Assembly (NCBI RefSeq): GCF_036227405.1 | Contig: NZ_CP109473.1 | Location: 4,774,001 to 4,838,000, forward strand | Reading direction: 5' to 3' | Length of the DNA stretch: 64,000 nucleotides | From: Streptomyces sp. NBC_01460 | Lineage (GTDB): Bacteria; Actinomycetota; Actinomycetes; Streptomycetales; Streptomycetaceae | Part shown: positions 27,160 through 39,161 of the stretch, in pieces | Position numbering within the stretch: the first letter of the stretch is position 1 | Layout: each line of letters opens with the position of its first letter | The notes under the pieces: generated by a model | Told to the model about the DNA's origin: nothing | Databases searched by the model: none | What the model saw: the letters and a program-made list of their open reading frames with translations, nothing else | Program-made: the position numbers and the translations under genes

Positions 27160-28230
27160 ATGTCCGCGTCCGGATATGCCGTGCTGGCCGAGAGAGTGGT
27201 GAAGAGGTACGGGGCGAGGAAGGGGGCCCCGGAGACGTACGCCCTCGACGAGTTCGACCTGGCCGTCCGGCCGGGGACCGTGCACGGGCTGCTCGGGCCG
27301 AACGGTGCGGGCAAGACCACCGCCGTACGGGTGCTCGCCACCCTGCTGCGGTTCGACGGGGGCAGGGCGGAGGTCGCCGGTCTGGACGTGGCGCGCGAAC
27401 CGCACCGCGTACGGAGCCGGATCGGGCTCGCCGGGCAGTACGCCGCCGTGGACGAGGTGCTCACCGGCCGGCAGAACCTGGAGATGTTCGGCCGCCTCTT
27501 CCATCTGGGCGGCGGCGGGGCCCGGCGGCGGGCCGGTGAGCTGCTGGAGCGGTTCGACCTGGTGGACGCCGCGGGAAAGGGGGTCAGGGAGTACAGCGGA
27601 GGCATGCGGCGGCGGCTCGATCTTGCCGCCTCGATGATCCTCGCGCCCGCGGTGCTGTTCCTGGACGAGCCCACGACCGGGCTCGACCCCCGGAGCCGCG
27701 GTGAGGTCTGGGACGCCGTGCGGGCGCTCGTGGCCGGCGGCACGACGGTGCTGCTGACGACGCAGTACCTCGACGAGGCGGACAGGCTCGCCTCGCAGAT
27801 CACGGTCATCGACCGGGGGAGGGCGATCGCGGACGACAGTCCGGACCGGCTCAAGGACCGGGTCGGCGGTGACCGGATCGAGGTCGTCGTCGTCGAGCCG
27901 GCCGATCTGCCGGCGGTGGCGGAGGCCGTGGGCCGGGTCGCCGGCGGCGGACCGGTGGTGACGGAGGCGCCGGACCGGCGCGTGCACGCCCAGGTCGCCG
28001 ACCGCGTGGCCGCGCTGACCCAGGTGGCGCGGACCCTGCAGGACGAGGGGATCGCGGTCGAGGACATCGGACTGCGCAGGCCGAGCCTGGACGACGTGTT
28101 CCTGCGGCTGACGGGACACGGAGCGGAGACGGCGCAGGACACCGGGACCGGACAGGACGCCGGGACCATGAGGGACGCCGGGACCGGACAGGACGCCGGG
28201 ACCGTGAAGGGCATGGAGGCCGCCGCATGA
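27160..28230 (+). CDS. ABC transporter ATP-binding protein, DrrA type
   Basis: A 356-residue ATPase. Walker [10 protein letters not shown] is at residues 46-54, then [12 protein letters not shown] and [12 protein letters not shown]. The DrrA tail ends [15 protein letters not shown]. The last about 35 residues are a degenerate Asp-Ala-Gly-Thr repeat ([20 protein letters not shown]) not found in the core family. The ATG at 27160 is preferred to GTG 27151 because GGAAGGGGA ends nine bases before it. It is probably repressed by the divergent TetR protein. Confidence 0.92.
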   Translation: MSASGYAVLAERVVKRYGARKGAPETYALDEFDLAVRPGTVHGLLGPNGAGKTTAVRVLATLLRFDGGRAEVAGLDVAREPHRVRSRIGLAGQYAAVDEVLTGRQNLEMFGRLFHLGGGGARRRAGELLERFDLVDAAGKGVREYSGGMRRRLDLAASMILAPAVLFLDEPTTGLDPRSRGEVWDAVRALVAGGTTVLLTTQYLDEADRLASQITVIDRGRAIADDSPDRLKDRVGGDRIEVVVVEPADLPAVAEAVGRVAGGGPVVTEAPDRRVHAQVADRVAALTQVARTLQDEGIAVEDIGLRRPSLDDVFLRLTGHGAETAQDTGTGQDAGTMRDAGTGQDAGTVKGMEAAA

Positions 28231-29057
28231 CCACGCTCGGAGTGCACACCACCGTCGCCCGCGAGCGGAGTCGCGCCTACTGGGCGGTCGCCGACTGCTG
28301 GAACGTCACCCGTCGCAGCCTCACCCACTACCAGCGGCAGCCCCTCGCGATCGTCTGGCAGCTCGGCTTCCCGATCATCTCCGTCCTGCTGTACGGCTAC
28401 ATCTTCGGCAGCGCCATGAAGGTCCCCGGGGGCGGCGACTACCGGGCGTTCCTCATGCCAGGCATGTTCGCCACCACCATGACGATGGGCTTCATGAGCA
28501 CCGCCATGGCCGTCGTCACCGACGCGGGCAAGGGCGTCATCGACCGCTTCCGGTCCATGCCCATGGCCCCGTCCGCCGTCGCCACCGGTCGGGGAGCCGC
28601 CGACCTCGTGGTGGCCTGTGCCGAGCTGACGATCCTGGCGGCCACGGCGCTCGCGATCGGCTGGCGGGCGGGCGGCACCCCGCTGGAGGCGGTGGGCGCG
28701 TTCGGGCTCCTGCTGCTCCTGCGGTTCAGCCTGATCTGGGTGGGCGTCTGGCTGGGGCTGGTCGTCCCGAACGCCGAGTCGGCCGGCGGTCTGTACGCCG
28801 TCGCCTTCCCGGTCACGATGATCTCCAGCGCCCTCGTCGCCCCCTCGCTCATGCCGGACTGGCTGGGCGCGGTCGCCGCCTGGAACCCGGTCTCCTCCAC
28901 CGTCACCGCCGCCCGGCAGCTGTTCGGCAATCCGGTGGCGAACGGAGGTACCTGGGTCGAGGAGCACGCGCTGCTGATGGCGGTGGTGTGGCCGCTGGTC
29001 ATCACCCTGCTCTTCCTGCCGCTCGCCGTACGCAGATTCCGGCGGCTCAGCCGCTGA
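28227..29057 (+). CDS. ABC-2 type permease (DrrB-like)
   Basis: A 276-residue permease whose ATG overlaps the ATPase stop (ATGA). Six hydrophobic helices are visible, including [22 protein letters not shown] and [17 protein letters not shown]. The family motif is [25 protein letters not shown]. With the preceding ATPase it forms a drug or lipid exporter. Confidence 0.92.
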   Translation: MTTLGVHTTVARERSRAYWAVADCWNVTRRSLTHYQRQPLAIVWQLGFPIISVLLYGYIFGSAMKVPGGGDYRAFLMPGMFATTMTMGFMSTAMAVVTDAGKGVIDRFRSMPMAPSAVATGRGAADLVVACAELTILAATALAIGWRAGGTPLEAVGAFGLLLLLRFSLIWVGVWLGLVVPNAESAGGLYAVAFPVTMISSALVAPSLMPDWLGAVAAWNPVSSTVTAARQLFGNPVANGGTWVEEHALLMAVVWPLVITLLFLPLAVRRFRRLSR

Positions 29058-29078
29058 CCGGCGCGTAGGCTCCCGCCC

Positions 29079-29633
29079 ATGCAGGCCGACGGTGCCCCCG
29101 AACCCTTCTCCACTCCCCGCCTCGACGCGATCCCGCTCGACGTCGGACACGCGGAGGAGATGGCCGCTGTCCTCTTCGACCCCGCCCTCCACACGTACAC
29201 CGGAGGCGCCCCGGAGGACGCCGGCGCCCTGCGCGCCCGCTACCAGCGCCAGAGCGCCGGCTCGCCCGACCCCGCCGAGCTCTGGTGGAACTGGGTGCTG
29301 CGCCTGCGTACCGAGGGGTACCTGACCGGGTACGTGCAGGCCACCGTGCGCGGGGCACGGGCGGAGGTGGCCTGGGTGGTCGGGACCCGGTGGCAGGGCA
29401 ACGGATACGCGAAGGAAGCCGCGGCGGGGCTGGTCCGGCACCTGCTGGACCAGGGTGCCGTCCGTACCGTCGTCGCCCACATCCACCCGGACCACGCCGC
29501 CTCCGCCGCCGTGGCCGCCGCCGCGGGGCTCCTGCCGACGGACGAGCGGGCGGACGGCGAGGTGCGGTGGCGGCGGGACGAGCCCGGGAGGACGGGGGCG
29601 GAACGCCCGATGGCCTCCGGTAACGGTTCCTGA
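29079..29633 (+). CDS. GNAT family N-acetyltransferase
   Basis: A 184-residue protein of the ribosomal-protein/aminoglycoside-like GNAT fold. AEVAWVVGTRWQGNGYAKEAAAGLVRHLL at about residues 88-116 holds the acetyl-CoA pyrophosphate loop (RWQGNGYA). Then VRTVVAHIHPDHAASAAVAAAAGL. The acceptor is unknown. It begins 21 bases after the permease and may be part of the exporter operon. Confidence 0.87.
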   Translation: MQADGAPEPFSTPRLDAIPLDVGHAEEMAAVLFDPALHTYTGGAPEDAGALRARYQRQSAGSPDPAELWWNWVLRLRTEGYLTGYVQATVRGARAEVAWVVGTRWQGNGYAKEAAAGLVRHLLDQGAVRTVVAHIHPDHAASAAVAAAAGLLPTDERADGEVRWRRDEPGRTGAERPMASGNGS

Positions 29634-29721
29634 TCACGACATGGCAGGAATTGTCTTATACCTTCATTGGTAGGCGGTACACGAGGCCGCAGCCTGCCAA
29701 GCGATCGACGGAGGCCCTGGG

Positions 29722-31473
29722 GTGGGCGAACTGGGGAGGTTGGAAGCCCTGCGGCTCGCGGGGCTCACCGCGGCGGCCGATCCGGGCATGGACCGGTTCG
29801 CGAGGCTGGTCACCCGCTTCCTCCGCGTCCCCGTGTCCCTGGTCTCGCTGCTGGAGGCCGACCGGCAGGTCTTCCCCGGCATGGTCGGACTCGCCGAGCC
29901 CTGGGCCGGGCGGCGCGAGACCCCTCTGAGCCACTCCTTCTGCCAGCACGTCGTCGTGGACGGCCGCCCGCTGATCCTGGAGGACACGCGGGTGCACCCG
30001 CGCACCTGCGCCAGCCTGGCCATCCCGGACCTCCAGGTGATCGCCTACGCCGGGATGCCGCTGACCGACGCCGACGGGCACGTCCTCGGCTCCCTCTGCG
30101 CCATCGACCACAAGCCGCGGAAGTGGACCGAGGGCGAACTGCAGGACCTCGGGGACCTCACCGCCGCCTGCTCGGTGGAACTGCGCCTGCGGATCGCCTC
30201 GGAACAGATCCGGCAGGACCGCGACCACGCCGACCTCCTGCTGCGCGCCTCCGTGGAGCTGGGCCACTCCCGTGGCCTCACCGACCTCACCCGCCGCCTG
30301 CGCAGCCTCTTCCGCGGCCCCTCGGACCCGTCCTTCGTGGGCCTGCTGCTCGCGGACGGCCAGGGACTGCGGCGCGTGGTCGACCCCGACGACGTACGGC
30401 CGGTGGAGGTCGCCATCGACCGGCTGGACCTGGACGCCGGCTACCCCAGCACCCTGGCCATGCGCGAACAGCGCACCGTCTTCGTCCCGGACCACGAGAC
30501 CCTTGAGGCCGGATACAGCGCCGAAGCCGTGGCGGGGTACGACTCGCTGGGGCTCCGCTCCGTGCTGTGCGTCCCGCTGGCGGGCAGCCGGGGCGTGCTG
30601 ATGTGGTGCTGGCCCGAGCCCCATGTGCTGGCGGTGACGGAGGAGGCGGCCCTCACCGCCGTCGCGGGGTACGTGAGCCAGGCGGTGGAACGCACCCTGT
30701 TCGTCGAGAACCGGCTCAGCACCGCCGAACGGCTCCAGGCCGCGATGCTGACGGACCTTCCGGCCGTGCCCGGCCTGGACATGTCCGCCCTGTACCTGCC
30801 GGCCACCGACCAGGACATGGTGGGCGGCGACTGGTACGACGCCTACCTCCTGCCGGGGCTCCCGGACGCCACGGGGCACGCCCTGATGCTGTCCATCGGG
30901 GACATCATCGGCCACGACGTCCAGGCCGCGGCCGTGATGGGCCAGGTCCGCAGCATGCTCCGCCAGGCCACCCTCGGCCACCCCGCCCACTCACCCGCAG
31001 CCGCGCTGGCCTCGGTCGACGGGGCCTTCGACGCGCTGCCCCTCGGCCCCGGCGCCACCGCGGTCCACGCCCGCCTCGACCAGGACGGCGCCCGCTGGTG
31101 GCTGACCTGGTCCAACGCCGGTCATCCCCCGCCACTGCTGCGCACACCCGACGGCCGTGTCCGGGCCCTGCGCGCGCACGACCTCCTCCTTCTCGGCGCC
31201 GCCAGCAGCCTCGGCCGTCACGACCACACGGAGGAACTTCCCCCGGGCAGCGTGCTCCTGCTGTACACCGACGGGCTGGTCGAGCGCCGTGACAGCGACA
31301 TCGACGTGAGCATCCAGCAGACGGCGGCCGTCCTGGCGGCACACGGCGACGAGCCGCTCCCGCAGCTCCTGGAGGCGCTCTCCCACGGGCTGGCGGACGT
31401 CCCGCAACGGGACGACGTGGCGGTCCTCGTCGTCCGGGTCGACGGAGATCCCGGGGCTCAGGACGTGGGGTGA
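29722..31473 (+). CDS. GAF-domain PP2C (RsbU/SpoIIE-type) serine phosphatase
   Basis: A 583-residue cytoplasmic protein from a GTG with GGAGG upstream. GAF 1 (residues about 20-160) contains VSLLEADRQVFPGM and PLSHSFCQHVV. A second GAF-like region spans about 185-330. The PP2C phosphatase (about 345-575) has metal aspartates in GGDWYDAYLL, SIGDIIGHD, SNAGHPPPLL, YTDGLVERR and RDDVAVLVVR. Such phosphatases release anti-sigma antagonists in stress or developmental sigma switches. No PAS or kinase domain is present. Confidence 0.9.
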   Translation: MGELGRLEALRLAGLTAAADPGMDRFARLVTRFLRVPVSLVSLLEADRQVFPGMVGLAEPWAGRRETPLSHSFCQHVVVDGRPLILEDTRVHPRTCASLAIPDLQVIAYAGMPLTDADGHVLGSLCAIDHKPRKWTEGELQDLGDLTAACSVELRLRIASEQIRQDRDHADLLLRASVELGHSRGLTDLTRRLRSLFRGPSDPSFVGLLLADGQGLRRVVDPDDVRPVEVAIDRLDLDAGYPSTLAMREQRTVFVPDHETLEAGYSAEAVAGYDSLGLRSVLCVPLAGSRGVLMWCWPEPHVLAVTEEAALTAVAGYVSQAVERTLFVENRLSTAERLQAAMLTDLPAVPGLDMSALYLPATDQDMVGGDWYDAYLLPGLPDATGHALMLSIGDIIGHDVQAAAVMGQVRSMLRQATLGHPAHSPAAALASVDGAFDALPLGPGATAVHARLDQDGARWWLTWSNAGHPPPLLRTPDGRVRALRAHDLLLLGAASSLGRHDHTEELPPGSVLLLYTDGLVERRDSDIDVSIQQTAAVLAAHGDEPLPQLLEALSHGLADVPQRDDVAVLVVRVDGDPGAQDVG

Positions 31474-31532
31474 GCACCCGTGGTCCCGTCGATGCGCGCG
31501 GACGACGTCCGGCACCCGGTGAAGGCACTGCC

Positions 31533-31980
31533 TCAGGCGCGGGGGCGGCCCGCCTTGACCAGCTCGGCGACGTCGAGGGCCATCTCCGCACCGATCGACG
31601 CGGGAAGCGCGGCCGACTGGCCCGGGGCGTAGACCTCGTGGCTGTCGTACGTGCAGCCGCTGGGCTCCGTCAGCACGTGGATGCGGCCATGGCGGCGGTC
31701 CAGGATCACGTACACCGGGATCTTGGCCTCGGCGTACGTCGCGACCTTGTTGCGCAGGTCGCTCTACCAGTTGCTGGAGGTGACCTCCAGCACGAGGCGG
31801 AAGACCGCCGGGTCGTAGAGTTGTTCCCGACCAGGTGCGCGTCGAAGTCGGCGTCGACGACGGCGAGGTCCGGGATGGCGTAGTCCTCGGGCCCGCCGGG
31901 CAGCCACAGACCGATGGCCTGGAGGACTGCCGTCTCCCCGTCGTCGAGCGGGCCCTCCTGGAACGGCTGGTGTCGAGGAC
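31533..31980 (-). pseudogene. Uma2 family endonuclease, decayed
   Basis: Fragments of a Uma2/DUF820 restriction-like fold are spread over two frames. First comes EDYAIPDLAVVDADFDAHLVGNN, then after a frameshift near 31825 LYDPAVFRLVLEVTSSNW. An in-frame TAG follows at 31764-31766, and then DLRNKVATYAEAKIPVYVILD to the natural end RPRA. The catalytic Asp and the ExxK-like core are split by these lesions. The first about 60 residues are also missing. It is one of the many Uma2 copies Streptomyces carry, here inactive. Confidence 0.75.
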
Positions 31981-32047
31981 ATCATCGTAGGACGGGCTGC
32001 CCGGATTCGTCCCGCAGGCGATTCATCACCCGGCTGAGTGAAGCAGG

Positions 32048-32082
32048 AACGGCCCCGCACACCGAGGGTGTGCGGGGCCGTT
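32048..32082 (-). terminator. serC terminator
   Basis: A perfect 16-bp stem: AACGGCCCCGCACACC (32048-32063), loop GAG, GGTGTGCGGGGCCGTT (32067-32082). It lies 16 bases beyond the serC stop and is the strongest hairpin in this part of the window. Confidence 0.85.
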
Positions 32083-32097
32083 CCGGACGGATGACCG

Positions 32098-34516
<2,419 letters not shown>

Positions 34517-34520
<4 letters not shown>

Positions 34521-35752
34521 TTCTGGCCTCCAAGGGCGGGAGTGGGCGTGAAGTGCACCGGCAGGTCCGTCAGTCCGCGCAGCCACGGGGACGGACGCCG
34601 GGTCAGCTTGTCCGCGGGGACGGCGAGGTCCACGTCCGGGAGCCGGTCCAGGAGCACCTCGATCCCCGTACGGGCGATGACCTCCGCGGTCTCCTGGGCC
34701 GGGAACGGGCAGCGGTGCTCGCCGTGGCCGAAGGAGAGGAACGCGTTGTTGCCGCCGGTCAGCGCGGAGCCGTCGGTGCGCACCTGCGGGTCGCCGTTGG
34801 CGGCGGCGATGCCGAGGAGCAGCAGGTCGCCGGCGCGGATGTGGCGTCCGCCGAGATGGGTGTCGCGGGAAGCCCAGCGGCCCGCCACGTTCTGGGTGGG
34901 CGTGTCCTCCCAGAGCACCTCGTTCATGGCCTCGCCGACGCTGTGCCGGCCGCCGGAGAGCGACGCGGCGAAACGGTCGTCGGTCAGCATCAGCCGCAGC
35001 GAGTTGCCGATCCAGTCGGCGGTCGGCTGGTGGCCCGCGGCCATCATCACCATGAGGTCCTGCGCGACCTCCTCGACGGTGAAGCCGCCCGGGTCCTGGA
35101 GCATCCGGCTCGCGACGTCGTCGTCGGGCCGGGCGTGCTTGTCGGCGAGGAGCTGCCCCATGGCGGCGCCCAGGTGCTGCTGCCCGGCCAGCGCGCGCTC
35201 ACGGCCGTCGATCATGTCGTTGAGCGCGCCCACGAGGGGGCCGCCGACCTCGTCGCTGAAGCCGTAGAGCCTCGCGAGGACACGGGCCGGGAGCAGCATC
35301 GCGTACTCGGCGATGATGTCGGTCCGGCCCGTGGAGCAGAAGCGGTCGATGAGGTCGTCGGCGAACTCCTCCGCGTACTGCTTGAGCGCGAACGGGTCGA
35401 CGGCCTCCAGCGCGTTGCTGATCATGGCCGCGCGGACGGTGTGCCGCTCACCGACCGTGTAGAGGATCGACGGCTGCCTGCGTCCGATCATCGGCAGCAG
35501 CGGCCAGGTGTCCGGGATGTTCTCCCACTGGTTCCACAGGTCCGAGTCCCGGCTGAAGAGCACCGGGTCGTTGGTCACCTGGTGCAGCTCGCGGTAGCCG
35601 AGGATCAGCCACGCGGGCACGTCGCCGTCGAGCACGACCGGGGCCACGGCGCCGTGGTCCCGGCGCATGTCCCGGTACAGCTGCACGGGGTCGGTCTGGA
35701 ACCGCGGGCCGGACAGGGGTACGGAACCGTGGGACACGGGGCACTGGGTCAC
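34517..35752 (-). CDS. Cytochrome P450, CYP157-like, lacking the ExxR arginine
   Basis: A 411-residue P450 from a GTG overlapping the previous stop. The heme loop FGHGEHRCPF is intact with Cys348. The K-helix motif reads EVLW (278-281), so the supposedly invariant Arg is Trp. The I-helix reads AGHQPT (239-244) with Gln in place of the acidic residue. Loss of ExxR is the hallmark of the CYP157 family, which pairs with CYP154 in conservons. It may be catalytically altered or act together with its neighbour. Confidence 0.9.
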
Positions 35753-36402
35753 GGGGTGCGCTCCGGGGTCATCGCCGCGGTCCGGTCGCCGGCGAGCGCC
35801 GCTCCGGCGTCCTTCGCGCGGGCCAGGGAGAGTGCGTGGAGGTGCTCGACCAGCGTGATCAGGACGTACTTGCTGGACGAGCGGTCCCGGGCGTCGCACT
35901 CCACGAGCGGGACGTCGGGGGACAGGTCGAGGGCCTCGCGGATCTGCTGCTCCGTGTGGAGCGGGCCGCCGAAGTCGTTGCACGCGACGATGAACGGCGT
36001 GCCGTGGTGCTCCAGCCGGTCGATCGCGTACCAGGAGTCCGCGAGCCGCCGGGTGTCGACGAGCACGACGGCGCCCAGGGTGCCGGAGAAGAGGCGGTCC
36101 CACAGGAACCAGAAGCGTTCCTGTCCGGGCGCGCCGAAGAGGTAGAGGACCGATCGCGCGTCGAGCGTGATGCGGCCGAAGTCGAAGGCGACCGTGGTGG
36201 ACGACTTGGAGTGCACGCCGTCGAGGTCGTCGACGGCCTCGCCCGCGCGGGTCATGGTCTCTTCCGTGTTGAGCGGACGGATCTCGCTCACGGATCGGAC
36301 CATGGTGGTCTTGCCGACCCCGAAGCCGCCGACGACGACGATCTTCAGTCCGTTGTCGGCCGTCGCCTGCAGGGCGGCACGGTCAGAGGTTGCGGAGTCC
36401 AA
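35749..36402 (-). CDS. cvnD: Conservon small GTPase-like protein (CvnD)
   Basis: A 217-residue Ras/MglA-like ATP/GTP-binding protein. The P-loop is GGFGVGKTTMV near residues 25-35, followed by switch residues PLNTEETMT, then YLFGAPGQERFWFLW (DxxG-like) and FIVACNDF in place of NKxD. The TTG at 36402 is proposed because family N-termini begin with DSATS/DSVTS and no ATG or GTG is in frame closer. It overlaps the DUF742 gene by about 20 bases. In conservons this GTPase is controlled by the roadblock and kinase proteins. Confidence 0.87.
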   Translation of the reverse strand: MDSATSDRAALQATADNGLKIVVVGGFGVGKTTMVRSVSEIRPLNTEETMTRAGEAVDDLDGVHSKSSTTVAFDFGRITLDARSVLYLFGAPGQERFWFLWDRLFSGTLGAVVLVDTRRLADSWYAIDRLEHHGTPFIVACNDFGGPLHTEQQIREALDLSPDVPLVECDARDRSSSKYVLITLVEHLHALSLARAKDAGAALAGDRTAAMTPERTP

Positions 36403-36754
36403 CGAGCACCTGTTCCAGGGTGTCGGTGTCGGGGAGCCGGTCCTCGACACGTGCAGTACGGGGGTGGCGGGCGCTGATCCGGCCGGTGTCGAGCAGGTCG
36501 CACAGCATGATGCGGACGATGCTGACGGGCAGATTCAGGGTGGCCGAGATCTCGACGACCGCGGTGGGGCTGTCGCACATCCGCAGGATCGCGACGTGCT
36601 CCGACTGCATCCCGGGGTTCGGTTCGCATTCGGCGACGACGAGTGTCACCAGGTCGAACGCTGCCGAGTCGGACCGGCTGCGGCCACCCGTGAGGGTGTA
36701 CAGCCGGTCCGGGTCGTCGTCGCGTCCGGGGCGGGGGCGCGGGACCGGCGTCAT
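36383..36754 (-). CDS. cvnC: Conservon DUF742 protein (CvnC)
   Basis: A 123-residue DUF742 protein: RLYTLTGGRSRS near residues 17-28, then LVTLVVAE, a winged-helix-like PTAVVEISATLNLPVSIVRIMLCDLLDTGRI, and the terminal LEQVLVGLRNL. In heterotrimer-like conservon complexes CvnC associates with CvnB and CvnD at the membrane. It overlaps both neighbours by a few bases, so it is translationally coupled. Confidence 0.9.
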   Translation of the reverse strand: MTPVPRPRPGRDDDPDRLYTLTGGRSRSDSAAFDLVTLVVAECEPNPGMQSEHVAILRMCDSPTAVVEISATLNLPVSIVRIMLCDLLDTGRISARHPRTARVEDRLPDTDTLEQVLVGLRNL

Positions 36755-37200
36755 ACGTCCGCGGTTTCCGCGACCGAGGCCGCTGAGTCACCGGGCCCCG
36801 CGGGGTCGCGCGGAGGGGCGACGAGGTACTCGCCGAGCTGCTCGACGAGTTCGCTCATGTTGTGGCCGACGAGGCCGACGTCGGAGTCCTCGGCGGCCAC
36901 GACCGCCAGGTGGGCGCCCGCGCCCGCCTCGACGATGAACAGCACGCCGCCGTAGAACTCGGTCATCGCGGACCGTACGCCGCCGCTGCCGTCACCGAAC
37001 TCGATCGACGCGCCGTGCGAGAGGCTCTGGATGCCGGCGGAGATCGCGGCCAGCTGGTCGGCCTGGTCGACGGAGAGTTCGGGGGTACGGCACAGCTTCA
37101 GGCCGTCCCGGGACAGGACGAGGGCGTGCCGGGCGCCGGGCGTGCGGTCGAGCAGCCCCTCCAGCAGCCAGTTGAGCTTCTCGTCGGTGGTCGCGCTCAT
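36751..37200 (-). CDS. cvnB: Conservon roadblock/LC7 protein (CvnB)
   Basis: A 149-residue roadblock-fold protein: LNWLLEGLLDRTPGARHALVLSRDGLKLC near residues 9-37, then ADQLAAISAGIQSLSHGA and GAGAHLAVVAAEDSDVGLVGHNMSELVEQLGEYL. Roadblock proteins act as GAP-like or scaffold subunits for MglA/CvnD-type GTPases. Stop and start overlap with neighbours by four bases at each end. Confidence 0.92.
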   Translation of the reverse strand: MSATTDEKLNWLLEGLLDRTPGARHALVLSRDGLKLCRTPELSVDQADQLAAISAGIQSLSHGASIEFGDGSGGVRSAMTEFYGGVLFIVEAGAGAHLAVVAAEDSDVGLVGHNMSELVEQLGEYLVAPPRDPAGPGDSAASVAETADV

Positions 37201-38711
37201 CGGGTGTTGCCTTCCGGGTGCGGGGAATTGGCTCGTACCGCCTGGCTGAAGGTGCTGAAGCGGGCAGCCTGCACCTTCGGGTCGGTGGCACGGGGCCTGG
37301 GGGAATCGGCTCCGCCGGGGGTGGCGTTGCCTGTACGGGCTTCGGCTGCGGCCAGGGTGCGGCCGCGGCGGCGCTTGGGCAGGCCGCTCTCACCGATCTG
37401 GGGGACGGTGCCGGTGGACTCGGACTCGGACTCCGGCCTCCGGGACGCCTCGTCCGCCCGCGAAGCGGGCCCGGGGGAGCCCGCCGTCGTGGTGGCCGTG
37501 GCCCGGTCCTCGGTGCCCGGCGTCGCGTGGTCCGGCTCCGGCTCGGGGTGCCGGGCGGGCTCCGGGGCGGCTGCGGGCGCGGGCGTGGGCGTACGGGAGA
37601 TGAGCTCCTGCGGCAGCATCATCAGCGCGCCCGTGCCGCCGCGCGCCGACGGCCGGAAGGAGACGGTGAGGCCGTGCTTCCTGGCCAGCCGGCCGACGAC
37701 GGCGAGGCCGAGGCGGGTGCCGGAGATGCCCGTGAGGTCCTGGTTGTCGGCGGACACGGCGCGCTCGGCGCGGCGCAGCTGCACGTCGCTCATCACCAGG
37801 CCGCTGTCCTCGACGGTGACGACGATGCCCGCCGGGACCTCCTCGACGTACACGTGGACCTCCGCCGTGGGCGGCGAGAAGTTGGCAGCGTTGTCAAGGA
37901 GTTCGGACAGGGCGTGCATGACGCCCTCGGCGGCGTGGCCGGCGATCGCCACGTCACTGGTCGAGTGGAGGCGGATGCGCTGGTAGCCGCCGATCCGGCC
38001 CATCGCGCCGCGCAGGATCGACTCCATGACGATCGGCTTCGCCCAGCGGCGCCCGGAGCGCGCACCGGTCAGTACGGCGATGGAGTCGGCGAGGCGGCCC
38101 GCCTGGGCCGTGCGGTGGTCGAGGTGCAGCAGGTCGCCGAGGACGTCCTCGGCGGTGTGCCGGTGCTCCATCTCGCGCAGGTCGGCCAGCATGCTCGTGG
38201 CCAGGGCCTGCATCCGTCCCGCGGCGTTGGCACACGCGGAGATCGCCGCGGAACGCTCGGTCTCGCTGCGCCGGGCGCGGGCGGTGAGGCGCGCGGTCTC
38301 GGCGGTGAGCCGCTCGTGCTGCTCGGCGGCCTCGGTGGTGGCCCGGGCGACCCGGTCGTCCGCCTCGGCGATGGCGCGGGCGGTCTCGGCGGAGGCGGCC
38401 GCTCTGATGCGCGCGGTCTCCGCGGTGAAGCGCTGCGCCTCGGCGGCGGAGGTCGAGACGAGGCGTGAGGTCTCCGCGGTGAAGCGTTCGGAGTCGGTGG
38501 CCCGCAGGGCGCGCAGGTTGCGGGCGGTGGCGAGCGTGTGGACCGTGACGGTCACCGCGACGCACAGCAGGACGGCGGCGGTGCCCGTCCCCCAGGCGAG
38601 GGCGGTCCGTACCGAGGCGGGAGCGGCGGCGACCGCCCACAGGCACAGAGCACCGGTAACGGCTGCCGATATCAGCAGGGCGAGTGCGGTCGGCCGGAGT
38701 GAAGGGCGCAA
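37197..38711 (-). CDS. cvnA: Conservon sensor histidine kinase-like protein (CvnA)
   Basis: A 504-residue membrane protein. Two N-terminal helices (about 8-30 and 36-60) are followed by a long coiled coil made of FTAETSRL/FTAETARI-like repeats (residues 72-160). A dimerisation/phosphoacceptor-like segment LHLDHRTAQAGRLADS follows, then an HATPase domain with N-box ALSELLDNAANFSPP, VEDSGLVMS and GLAVVGRLARKHG. The C-terminal 110 residues are Pro/Ser/Glu-rich and disordered. The extracytoplasmic sensor part is minimal. It heads the conservon operon. Confidence 0.92.
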   Translation of the reverse strand: MRPSLRPTALALLISAAVTGALCLWAVAAAPASVRTALAWGTGTAAVLLCVAVTVTVHTLATARNLRALRATDSERFTAETSRLVSTSAAEAQRFTAETARIRAAASAETARAIAEADDRVARATTEAAEQHERLTAETARLTARARRSETERSAAISACANAAGRMQALATSMLADLREMEHRHTAEDVLGDLLHLDHRTAQAGRLADSIAVLTGARSGRRWAKPIVMESILRGAMGRIGGYQRIRLHSTSDVAIAGHAAEGVMHALSELLDNAANFSPPTAEVHVYVEEVPAGIVVTVEDSGLVMSDVQLRRAERAVSADNQDLTGISGTRLGLAVVGRLARKHGLTVSFRPSARGGTGALMMLPQELISRTPTPAPAAAPEPARHPEPEPDHATPGTEDRATATTTAGSPGPASRADEASRRPESESESTGTVPQIGESGLPKRRRGRTLAAAEARTGNATPGGADSPRPRATDPKVQAARFSTFSQAVRANSPHPEGNTR

Positions 38712-39161
38712 TCGGAGTCCTCGGGGCGGACGGTGCGGAGGAAGGGGACAGGTGTGACGTATGGGGCGATCAGGATGTATCGGTGTGGTGATGGTGAAAG
38801 AGCCACAACTGGAGCTGATTGTTCCTGATCAAGTCACGGCAACTATAGGAGAATTGGCGACTTGTTTGGGGATTCCTTGTGGCCACTTCTGTATGAAATC
38901 TGGCTGGAACCGACTGCGGTCGCGTTCTGTGACGGGTGTTGCCCGGGTCAACCCCAGGTGTGGACGGGTAAGTAGTGCCGTATGTGGCGTTATGCCCCGT
39001 GTGCGGTGCTTGATTTGTCACGATCGTCGCTCGTGGGCCGGTGGCCAGCTAGGGTGAGCGCTCCGGTGCAGTCGATCTGCCAGGTCGGCACTGCCGTAAG
39101 ACACACCGCGCGCCTTGAAGGGGGAGGCGCCGCGTGGCCCCGACGGAGGACGCAGGCAACC
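38712..39161. other. 450-base divergent promoter region, conservon/LCP
   Basis: This lies between cvnA (leftward) and the LCP gene (rightward). The part 38800-38950 is clearly AT-richer than its surroundings and probably holds the conservon promoter. Open frames inside it (for example 38770-39021 leftward) have no domain character and unusual His/Thr/Asn composition, so I do not call them. No palindrome longer than 8 bp stands out. Confidence 0.5.

Noticed and set aside
26286..29495. A 1069-residue open frame on the minus strand
   Set aside because: Only its last 257 codons (the TetR gene) are coding. The rest is antisense to the ABC transporter and GNAT genes and shows the Arg/Pro/Gly/Ala shadow composition expected in very GC-rich DNA.
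38770..39021. An 83-residue minus-strand frame in the conservon/LCP intergenic region
   Set aside because: His/Thr/Asn-rich, no recognisable motif, lies in the AT-richer promoter DNA, and GC3 is low compared with neighbouring genes.
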